Assembly (NCBI GenBank): GCA_002407845.1
Contig: DHPK01000001.1
Span: 1-20,417 of the forward strand
Direction: 5' to 3'
Length of the DNA: 20,417 nucleotides
From: Leptolinea sp. UBA5366
GTDB lineage: Bacteria > Chloroflexota > Anaerolineae > Anaerolineales > Anaerolineaceae
Shown here: in pieces, positions 14,897 through 20,417 of the stretch
Numbering within the stretch: position 1 is the first letter of the stretch
Layout of the letters: every line of letters begins with the position of its first letter
Notes under the pieces: generated by a model
What the model was told of the DNA's origin: nothing
Databases searched by the model: none
What the model saw: the letters and a program-made list of their open reading frames with translations, nothing else
Translations under genes and position numbers: made by a program

Positions 14897-15987
14897 GGTT
14901 TCAAGTCTGCAATTGACTGCGAACTGTTTTCATTAACTTGCTGCAAAAATTCAGAAGGCGATTTACCGTAAAATTTTGTGAAGGCATCTGAAAAGTAACG
15001 CGGATTATAATAGCCGACTTCTTTTGCGACATCTTTAATTTTATAATTTCGACTCAATAATAGTGTTCTGGCATGCATCATCCTGACTTCAATTAAATAT
15101 GATTTCAGGCTTGTCCCGAAAACTTTTGGGAAGACGCTTGAAAGGTAACCATAGCTGACTGATAAGGTTTTTGATATGCTCCTGATTGAAAGACTGGGAT
15201 TCTGATATTGCTCATCCACAATCTTTTTCGCCCGGTGGCATACAACATTCGCCATTTTGTCTGTTTGAGTGCTGATATATTCCAAACTAAGGGAGAATCC
15301 GATCAGCAAACTTTCTTCCAGCTCAGAAAAATTGGTAATAGAATCTTGGCTGATGACATTCGATAGATTGTTGATTTTCTCAGCAGAAAGATTAAATTGT
15401 CGCCCGATTGCCTTCAGAAGTTCTTTTGAAAATGAAATTGCCGACGGAAGCGGGATTATTTTAAGTTTTGATAAGAATTCTGATAAGGATTGGTTATTTG
15501 AAAGGTCATTATTTCCTTCAATTTCCTTAATGATTTTTTCTTTATAAAAGTTGAAGTCAGAGAAAAATTGAGGGGCATGATCAAATTTATTCTTCTTTTC
15601 CAGATCCAGCTTTTCTTTGATCGACTGAAAAATCTTCGTGACTGGTTCCGGATCTATCGGTTTTAAAATGTAACCTTCAACCTGCAATTTGATCCCTTCA
15701 AAAGCATATTCAAATTTGTCATATCCGCTGATAATCACGACCTTCATGTTCGGATTAATTTCTTTTGCATACCGGATTAATTCCAGCCCTGTTATTTCGG
15801 GCATTCGAATATCTGTCAATAATGCATCAATTGGATTCGATTTTATAATTTCCAGCGCTTCTGACCCATTTCCAGCCAGAAAAGGGTCAGAAAATCCCAG
15901 TTCTGTCCAATTGATGATTGAACGCAACCCATTCCTGATGATTGCCTCGTCATCAACAATTAAAATTTGATACAGAGAGTTAATCAT
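14893..15987 (-). CDS. Response regulator with AraC-type DNA-binding domain (YesN-type)
   Basis: This 364-residue transcription factor is the partner of the kinase downstream. The receiver domain (1-120) has acidic D12 and D13, phosphoacceptor D59 in LLTDIRMPE, and K109 in GYILKP. A poorly conserved linker (about 125-245) follows. The C-terminal AraC/XylS domain (about 250-350) has two helix-turn-helix units; the second contains IKDVAKEVGYYNPRYFSDAF and ends in YGKSPSEFLQ. It most likely activates the transporter operon that follows. I choose the ATG at 15987, whose first codons overlap the stop of the upstream gene by 8 nt (ATGATTAA). An in-frame ATG at 16026 would add 13 atypical residues before the receiver fold. 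Confidence 0.92.
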   Translation of the reverse strand: MINSLYQILIVDDEAIIRNGLRSIINWTELGFSDPFLAGNGSEALEIIKSNPIDALLTDIRMPEITGLELIRYAKEINPNMKVVIISGYDKFEYAFEGIKLQVEGYILKPIDPEPVTKIFQSIKEKLDLEKKNKFDHAPQFFSDFNFYKEKIIKEIEGNNDLSNNQSLSEFLSKLKIIPLPSAISFSKELLKAIGRQFNLSAEKINNLSNVISQDSITNFSELEESLLIGFSLSLEYISTQTDKMANVVCHRAKKIVDEQYQNPSLSIRSISKTLSVSYGYLSSVFPKVFGTSLKSYLIEVRMMHARTLLLSRNYKIKDVAKEVGYYNPRYFSDAFTKFYGKSPSEFLQQVNENSSQSIADLKP

Positions 15988-16654
15988 TCGAATCGGCATT
16001 CCTGAATTGAGGAAAATATTTAGCAAGCCATCTGCGAGTATAAAAAATGACGATCAAACTGCTTAAGGAGAAGGCAATTAATATGAAAATAATCCAAGTG
16101 CTGCGAAAGAACCGGATACATAGGATCCAGAGTGCAGCAATCACACTGAATAAAGCGAACGTACTTTTCATTTCAACAACAACCATTCCGAATGCATGTT
16201 TCCATACTGTTTTTTGATCAAGCTCGGTTCCAATTAATAAAGGGAAGAGATAGAAACCGACCATAATTAATAGCGCGAGCGCGAGAATGTTAAACCCGCA
16301 AAAAATCCAAAACAAAGTTGCTGATGTATTCGTTGAAAGATAAATTGCCAATCCATATGAAAGTAGGAAAAAAGCGGTTATATAGGAAAATCCGCTGAGC
16401 AACCAGCGTTTATTGAATGTAAAAAAGGATTTCCAGTATTTTTTTAAAGGATTAGCACCTATGTTTTCACTCAAGTCAAGATTTGTCTTTGTTAACGAAC
16501 AAATTGCATTAGGGATAGTCAGAATTGGAATACAACTGATCAAGAAAAAAATATTTAAACTAATCAGTTCAAATGAGTTTAAATAGATTATTCTAAAAAG
16601 TTGTTTGAGACTGTTATTGGGGTTGTTTGCCGATTCGTTTACTTGGTTTTTCAT
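15980..16654 (-). CDS. DUF624 / YesL-like membrane protein
   Basis: This 224-residue integral membrane protein has four to six hydrophobic segments (for example about 30-55, 78-105, 111-140 and 160-205). The N-terminal LFRIIYLNSFELISLNIFFL and the PNAICSLTKTNLDLSENIG region resemble the DUF624/YesL family. YesL proteins are typically encoded beside YesM/YesN two-component systems and CUT1 transporters, exactly as here. Their function is not established; a role in signalling or transporter assembly has been assumed from context. It is the first gene of the - strand operon. The Shine-Dalgarno before its ATG is weak. Confidence 0.78.
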   Translation of the reverse strand: MKNQVNESANNPNNSLKQLFRIIYLNSFELISLNIFFLISCIPILTIPNAICSLTKTNLDLSENIGANPLKKYWKSFFTFNKRWLLSGFSYITAFFLLSYGLAIYLSTNTSATLFWIFCGFNILALALLIMVGFYLFPLLIGTELDQKTVWKHAFGMVVVEMKSTFALFSVIAALWILCIRFFRSTWIIFILIAFSLSSLIVIFYTRRWLAKYFPQFRNADSND

Positions 16655-17190
16655 TATATTTTCGCAGGCATCATTATCAAATTTTTATTGGAAATTTGCT
16701 GAATATGATTAACCGAAAGCTAAAAAACATTGTGATAATCAGAAATGTAGAAAACTGACTTTCAGGCTTGCTTTAGTATAATCATTTTCAACCATAAGGG
16801 GCAAGTCAACCTAATTGTTAGGCACACCTATAAAAAATAACCTTTTGAACCTATTTTTTATCTTTACGTGATTAATTGTGGTCGATGAAGTAGTAATACC
16901 GGTTGCCTGATATTGCTTTTCATTTGATCATCTGATGAGAAAAAACTAAGACTAGATTAGCTTGGTATCAATTGTGTATTATGATAAATAAATGTTACCG
17001 ACATAGCTTTTAACGCTTCAAGATTGCGATTATTTCAAAAATACAGTTGAATTGATAGTTGACCTTACTTCTCTGCAATTCGAAAAACCAGGTTTGTGAT
17101 CCGTCTTTTTCATGTGAAACGAATGATAATTAATGCACATACAATTAGGAATCGTATCAAACGAAGACATAAACCAGGAACCGGAGGAAA
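16655..17190. other. Divergent intergenic region with a possible short + strand transcript
   Basis: These 536 bp separate the YesL-like gene (-) from the MFS gene (+). No convincing coding frame is present. On the + strand CTGACT (16755-16760) and TATAAT (16777-16782) are 16 bp apart, a plausible promoter about 400 bp before the MFS gene. Just downstream lie a small hairpin (CCTAA/TTAGG, 16811-16823) and a 10-bp A/T inverted repeat (16830-16839 with 16852-16861) that ends in T-rich sequence. A promoter for the YesL operon must be here too, but I cannot assign it with confidence. Confidence 0.4.
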
Positions 17191-18375
17191 ATGAAAGATT
17201 CGAAACGACTATTACTTGCGGTGGGTGTTCTGCTGGCAGCATCATTGATGCGGGCACCGATTAGCACAATTGGACCACTCACGCGTCAAATTCAAGCCTC
17301 CCTCGGACTGAGCTCCGGATCTGCTGGATTGATCACAACCATCCCGTTGATCCTTTTTGCGGTAATTGCACCAATAGCCGGAAAGTATCTCCCGCGATTC
17401 CATACGCCAACCGTGGTGCTGTGCTGCATGATTTTGGTTTTCTCTGGCAGCATCATTCGATCCTGGCTTGGGTTAGCCGGATTGTATGGCGGTATCCTCG
17501 CGATTGGGATGGGAGTCGGAACGTTGAATGTCTTGCTTCCTGCTCTGATTCGCGAAAACTTCAAAGAACGAATCGGATTAATCCTAGGATTCTACAACTC
17601 TACCTTGAATTTATCATCCGCGTTGAGTTCAGGGTTCAGCGCATCGATTGCTGCCGCTATTGGCAGCTGGCAGCCTGCCGCTGCTTTATGGGGTTTTCCG
17701 GCGCTAATCGGGATCCCAATTTGGCTGTTGATCAATCGCCGGTCATCGGCGCAAGAAAGATCAGCTGGCGGACAAGGTGAAGTTAGTGAGGAACGTCCCA
17801 AATTAACAAGACAATCATGGATGATAGCCTGCTTTATGGGGCTGCAAGCCATGGTTTATTACTGTATTCTTTCCTGGCTGCCTTCCATTTTAGCGACGAA
17901 AACGAACGACCCTCAACTACCTGGAACACTGCTGTTGGTGATGCAATTTGTGAGCTTGATAACCTGTTTCATTGTGCCGATTTTGACTCAGCGTGAATCA
18001 CTGCGCAAATGGATCTCAATTGCAGCAAGCAGTTTTTATTTTATAGGGCTAGGGCTGATTTTACGTTTTTCCGCTATACCTGTACTCGTGATCGGTTGTG
18101 TACTCGCAGGCTTATCATCCGGCACCAGTTACAGCTACACGTTGACATTGATCTCAATGAGCGGCAGAACCAAGGCTGAAATCACTTGGTCATCCGGCTT
18201 CACGCATATGGTCGGCTATGGGCTGGCAGCGATTGGACCTCTGTTGCTGGGGGTGGTTTTTGACCTAACGAAGAGCTGGACAGGTCCAATTTTGATCCTG
18301 ATGACGATCGCAATCTGCCTGGCATTCGTTGGAATTCAGGCAGGGCAGAAACAGCCGCAGGCGGACGCAGGATAA
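17191..18375 (+). CDS. MFS transporter, CynX/NimT family
   Basis: This 394-residue protein has twelve predicted membrane helices with a polar cytoplasmic loop between helices 6 and 7 (about 187-208). The start MRAPISTIGPL (20-30) followed by LGLSSGSAGLITTIPLILFA is the hallmark of the CynX/NimT (cyanate/2-nitroimidazole) MFS family. The later PLIGIP-like segment and SGTSYSYTLTLISM also agree. Substrate cannot be read from sequence; members export or import small anions and drug-like compounds. GGAGG at 17183-17187 lies close (3 bp) to the ATG. It is monocistronic or weakly linked with the alcohol dehydrogenase 170 bp downstream; no terminator is seen between them. Confidence 0.85.
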   Translation: MKDSKRLLLAVGVLLAASLMRAPISTIGPLTRQIQASLGLSSGSAGLITTIPLILFAVIAPIAGKYLPRFHTPTVVLCCMILVFSGSIIRSWLGLAGLYGGILAIGMGVGTLNVLLPALIRENFKERIGLILGFYNSTLNLSSALSSGFSASIAAAIGSWQPAAALWGFPALIGIPIWLLINRRSSAQERSAGGQGEVSEERPKLTRQSWMIACFMGLQAMVYYCILSWLPSILATKTNDPQLPGTLLLVMQFVSLITCFIVPILTQRESLRKWISIAASSFYFIGLGLILRFSAIPVLVIGCVLAGLSSGTSYSYTLTLISMSGRTKAEITWSSGFTHMVGYGLAAIGPLLLGVVFDLTKSWTGPILILMTIAICLAFVGIQAGQKQPQADAG

Positions 18376-18395
18376 TTCTCGCAGCCCTAAACGTA

Positions 18396-18424
18396 TTGAC
18401 CTTACCATAAGATGAGTATCTAAT
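18396..18424 (+). promoter_or_regulatory. Sigma-70-type promoter of the alcohol dehydrogenase gene
   Basis: TTGACC (18396-18401) and TCTAAT (18419-18424) each match the consensus at five of six bases and are exactly 17 bp apart. The predicted start near 18431 lies at the left edge of the first palindromic operator, giving a leader of about 115 nt that contains both operators. Confidence 0.6.
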
Positions 18425-18433
18425 AAGACTATA

Positions 18434-18451
18434 AAGTGAAAATAATCACTT
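18434..18451. promoter_or_regulatory. Rex-like (or CRP/FNR-family) operator, site 1
   Basis: AAGTGAAAATAATCACTT has perfect 6-bp arms (AAGTGA/TCACTT) around an AT-only hexamer. The GTGA-N6-TCAC core matches the redox repressor Rex consensus TTGTGA-N6-TCACAA, with changes in the outer bases. It covers about +4 to +21 of the predicted dehydrogenase transcript, a repressing position. Confidence 0.55.
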
Positions 18452-18488
18452 ATTAAAGCTGTCATAATTTCTCTTTGTATCGATAAAG

Positions 18489-18506
18489 TTGTGATAATAT
18501 TCACAT
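18489..18506. promoter_or_regulatory. Rex-like (or CRP/FNR-family) operator, site 2
   Basis: TTGTGATAATATTCACAT matches the Rex consensus TTGTGA-N6-TCACAA at all positions but the last, and contains an exact CRP core TGTGA-N6-TCACA. Its centre is 55 bp from that of site 1, and it ends 39 bp before the start codon. The similar arms and AT-rich centres of both sites argue for one regulator binding twice. Confidence 0.6.
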
Positions 18507-18545
18507 ATAAAGTAAGCAGCCTATTTGACAAAGGAGATTAAACAA

Positions 18546-19763
18546 ATGGCAAGATTTACATTACCGAGAGATCTATATCACGGAAAAGGTTCTATTGAAG
18601 CACTCAAGTCTTTCTCGGGTAAAAAAGCAATGGTTTGTGTTGGCGGCGGATCGATGAAACGGTTCGGTTTCCTGGATAAAGTGGAAAGTTATCTTAAGGA
18701 AGCCGGCATGGAAGTCGAAATTTTCGAAGGTATTGAATCAGACCCGTCAGTTGAAACCGTCATGCGCGGTGCGGATGCAATGCTGAAATTCCAGCCGGAT
18801 TGGATCGTTGCGATTGGCGGCGGTTCTCCAATTGACGCTGCAAAAGCAATGTGGATTAAATATGAATATCCTGAAATTACATTTGAGGAAATGTGTAAAG
18901 TTTTCGGTATCCCGAGTCTGCGCAAAAAAGCCCATTTCTGCGCAATCTCATCAACGTCCGGCACTGCTACCGAAGTGACTGCCTTTTCGATCATCACCGA
19001 TTACGAAAAGGGAATTAAGTACCCGATCGCTGATTTTGAAATTACTCCGGACGTAGCCATCGTTGATCCCGATCTGGCAGAAACGATGCCGCAGAAACTT
19101 GTCGCCCATACTGGCATGGACGCGATGACGCACGCAATCGAAGCTTATGTGTCAACTGCTAACAGCGATTACACTGATCCACTTGCGCTCCACGCGATCA
19201 AAATGATCCAGAAGCACTTGATCAACTCCTATAACGGCGACATGAATGCCCGCGATGCAATGCACAACGCACAGTGCCTGGCAGGCATGGCATTCTCGAA
19301 TGCGCTGCTCGGAATTGTCCACTCGATGGCTCATAAAACCGGCGCAGTATTCGGTGATTACGGCGCACACATCATTCATGGCGCAGCCAATGCAATGTAT
19401 CTGCCGAAAGTAATTGCGTACAATGCGAAAGATGAAACTGCAGCGGCTCGCTATGCAGTGATTGCGGACGAGATGAAACTGGGTGGCAACACCACCGAAG
19501 AAAAAATCGCACTGCTGATCGCATATCTGCGGAATATGAATAAACAGTTGAATATTCCTCTCTGCATCAAGAACTATGGCAAAGACAGCTATCCGACCGA
19601 AGAGGGCTTTGTTCCGGAAAAAGTATTCCTGGAAAGACTGCCTCAGATCGCAAAACTGGCCGTGGAAGACGCTTGCACAGGTTCGAATCCCCGCCAGCCA
19701 TCTGTTGCTGAAATGGAAAAAATCCTGAAGTGCTGCTATTACGACACTGAAATCGATTTCTAA
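18546..19763 (+). CDS. Iron-containing (group III) alcohol dehydrogenase
   Basis: This 405-residue cytoplasmic enzyme probably reduces an aldehyde to an alcohol with NAD(P)H during fermentation, or the reverse. The nucleotide-binding GGGSPIDAAKAMW is at 91-103. Predicted metal ligands are D192 and H196 (GMDAMTHAIEAY), H259 (GIVHSMAH) and H278 (IIHGAANAMYLP); H263 is the likely catalytic histidine. The loop between H263 and H278 is longer than in FucO. ATEVTAFSIITD is the conserved STSGTGSE-like region. The frame is open from TTG at 18525, but AAGGAG at 18531-18536 sets the ATG at 18546. Substrate specificity is unknown; butanol, ethanol and propanediol dehydrogenases share this fold. Two Rex-like operators and its own promoter lie upstream, and a strong terminator follows. 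Confidence 0.93.
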   Translation: MARFTLPRDLYHGKGSIEALKSFSGKKAMVCVGGGSMKRFGFLDKVESYLKEAGMEVEIFEGIESDPSVETVMRGADAMLKFQPDWIVAIGGGSPIDAAKAMWIKYEYPEITFEEMCKVFGIPSLRKKAHFCAISSTSGTATEVTAFSIITDYEKGIKYPIADFEITPDVAIVDPDLAETMPQKLVAHTGMDAMTHAIEAYVSTANSDYTDPLALHAIKMIQKHLINSYNGDMNARDAMHNAQCLAGMAFSNALLGIVHSMAHKTGAVFGDYGAHIIHGAANAMYLPKVIAYNAKDETAAARYAVIADEMKLGGNTTEEKIALLIAYLRNMNKQLNIPLCIKNYGKDSYPTEEGFVPEKVFLERLPQIAKLAVEDACTGSNPRQPSVAEMEKILKCCYYDTEIDF

Positions 19764-19786
19764 TTTCTGAACGAATAATTGACACA

Positions 19787-19817
19787 AACAGCCGCCAATC
19801 TGGCGGTTGTTTTGTTT
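19787..19817 (+). terminator. Intrinsic terminator of the alcohol dehydrogenase gene
   Basis: An 11-bp stem (19787-19797 with 19801-19811, one G-U pair) closes an ATC loop and runs into TTTGTTTAAT. Its GC-rich core CCGCCA/TGGCGG and position 23 bp after the stop codon make it a clear rho-independent terminator. Confidence 0.85.
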
Positions 19818-19839
19818 AATGTTTTAGGCTGCCGAAGAG

Positions 19840-20190
19840 GCGAAGAGGAGTAGACTGAGAACCATTCGCTTATCTGGTGGAGGAAAGAAATTCGATTAGC
19901 AAATTTATTTATTCGCAAATAGTAGATATTCATACAATCATCGTTCAGTTCGATAAAACCGTTGCCAATATCGGACACCCAATTTAGCTGATGGATTTTT
20001 TGCAATGCAGGTTGAGCTTCGTTTCCAGAAATCGTTACTCGTTTATTCTGAGAGACAGAACTGTTTTCTCACTATTTGGTTTAATTGTTCCCTGATAATC
20101 CCAAACTCACAGTTAAGGTCGAGCGTTTTTACAATGATCTTATTCCCACTCAATTGATACTCCTGATCAGGCTGCAATCCCTCTGTATGC
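19840..20190 (-). pseudogene. Frameshifted gene remnant, possibly an ABC ATPase C-terminal part
   Basis: Between the dehydrogenase terminator and the tRNA, the - strand holds two protein-like stretches in different frames. The upstream one (20189-20043) includes QEYQLSGNKIIVKTLDLN and FGIIREQLNQIVRKQ and hits a TAA at 20045-20043. The second (open from 20068) continues with RVTISGNEAQPALQKIHQLN and WVSDIGNGFIELNDD. Joined, they would read through one frameshift near 20043-20068. The order (strand of G-K-I-V, helix, 'LNWVSDIGNGFIELNDD') recalls the C-terminal domain of ABC-2-type ATPases, but I cannot confirm this by eye. No start codon or ribosome binding site is convincing. The opposite strand also shows short protein-like frames, so the call is tentative. 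Confidence 0.3.
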
Positions 20191-20291
20191 TATTACCGAC
20201 AAGGGCTTTATTGACGTTCTGTAACAGAAAGTGATTGATCCAGTTCTTGAAACAACTGGTTAACAAAACTTTTGATACTATAAATAACACT

Positions 20292-20327
20292 AAAAGAGGC
20301 TGTCGTAGAAACATGGCAGCCTCTTTT
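20292..20327. terminator. Intrinsic terminator hairpin
   Basis: AAAAGAGGCTG (20292-20302) pairs with CAGCCTCTTTT (20317-20327), and three further pairs including two G-U extend the stem inward. T runs on either strand allow bidirectional use. No intact gene ends right beside it. It may be a second terminator behind the tRNA gene on the - strand, or the end of a lost neighbour. Confidence 0.65.
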
Positions 20328-20362
20328 ATATAGAATAAACAAGTTGGAGTCTTTATTAACAA

Positions 20363-20386
20363 AAAATGACCAGAAATGGTCATTTT
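20363..20386 (-). terminator. Intrinsic terminator of the tRNA gene
   Basis: AAAATGACCA (20363-20372) and TGGTCATTTT (20377-20386) form a perfect 10-bp stem with a 4-nt loop. Read on the - strand it starts 9 nt after the tRNA 3' end and runs into TTTTTTG, the expected layout for a tRNA transcription stop. Confidence 0.75.
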
Positions 20387-20394
20387 CTTGTCAG

Positions 20395-20417
20395 CGGGAG
20401 CGACGGGGTTCGAACCC
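20395..20417 (-). tRNA. tRNA gene, 3' part only (probably tRNA-Asp), cut by the window edge
   Basis: The - strand reads GGG-TTCGAAC-CCCGT (T arm, 20417-20403), then CGCTCCC (3' acceptor strand, 20402-20396) and G at 20395 as discriminator base. The T loop is canonical. CCA is not encoded (CTG follows). Acceptor 3' strand CGCTCCC, T stem CCCGT and discriminator G resemble bacterial tRNA-Asp, but the anticodon lies outside the window. Confidence 0.75.

Noticed and set aside
16730..16742. TTGTGATAATCAG resembling the left half of operator site 2
   Set aside because: There is no matching right half-site at the N6 spacing, so it is a lone half-site in AT-rich DNA.
17109..17120. TTTCA-TG-TGAAA inverted repeat before the MFS gene
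   Set aside because: Short 5-bp arms in AT-rich DNA, with no promoter element in a fitting position; not enough to call an operator.
18525..18545. Upstream TTG start for the alcohol dehydrogenase
   Set aside because: The Shine-Dalgarno AAGGAG lies between this TTG and the ATG at 18546 and is correctly spaced only for the ATG.
20085..20270. Protein-like short frames on the + strand (for example around NPKLTVKVERFYNDLIP and YAITDKGFIDVL)
   Set aside because: Each is interrupted by stops after a few dozen codons and overlaps the - strand remnant; the - strand stretch is longer and more coherent, so only that was listed, at low confidence.
20150..20383. 77-residue - strand frame
   Set aside because: It runs through both terminator hairpins and begins beside the tRNA 3' end, so it is unlikely to be translated.
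1..20417. CRISPR arrays, insertion sequences, toxin-antitoxin pairs, phage or defence genes
   Set aside because: No regularly spaced repeats, transposase-like frames with terminal repeats, or small paired genes were found; the window is metabolic in content.

Overview
The window holds three blocks of carbohydrate and fermentation genes from an anaerobic-looking, moderately AT-rich bacterium. Both solute-binding proteins have ordinary signal peptidase I leaders with no lipobox cysteine, which favours a cell with a periplasm over a monoderm Firmicute. The YesLMN-like regulators and the many sugar epimerases would fit Chloroflexota, Spirochaetota or Firmicutes-like sugar fermenters. I cannot fix the phylum from the sequence.

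Block 1 (+ strand, about 30-5900) starts with a clear sigma-70-type promoter and a LacI/CRE-like operator candidate. It then encodes a CUT2 (ribose/AI-2/rhamnose-type) ABC importer: periplasmic binding protein, double ATPase and two permeases. A D-allulose/D-tagatose 3-epimerase follows, with the whole catalytic set of that family intact. A perfect 29-nt palindrome acts as a bidirectional terminator between this block and the next, convergent one.

Block 2 (- strand, 16654 down to 5938) runs DUF624/YesL-like membrane protein, AraC-type response regulator, Cache-type histidine kinase, CUT1 solute-binding protein, two permeases, TIM-barrel isomerase, two Gfo/Idh/MocA dehydrogenases and a second TIM-barrel isomerase. 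Nearly all junctions overlap or are a few bases apart, so it reads as a sensed-imported-converted sugar module. The likely chemistry is oxidation to a keto-sugar, epimerisation or isomerisation, and re-reduction. No transporter ATPase, glycosidase, phosphorylase or kinase is present in it, so those must be supplied from elsewhere. Both transport operons carry a stem-loop directly after the binding-protein gene, probably to keep binding protein in excess over membrane subunits.

Block 3 (+ strand, 17191-19817) encodes a CynX/NimT-type MFS transporter and an iron-containing alcohol dehydrogenase. The dehydrogenase has its own promoter candidate (TTGACC-17-TCTAAT) and two 18-bp palindromes of the form GTGA-N6-TCAC. 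These match the Rex (NADH/NAD+ sensor) consensus and also the CRP consensus, and are the most interesting regulatory signal in the window.

The right end (19764-20417) contains the dehydrogenase terminator, a frameshifted gene remnant on the - strand, two further terminator hairpins, and the 3' end of a tRNA gene (probably tRNA-Asp) cut by the window edge. I see no insertion sequence, phage gene or CRISPR array.
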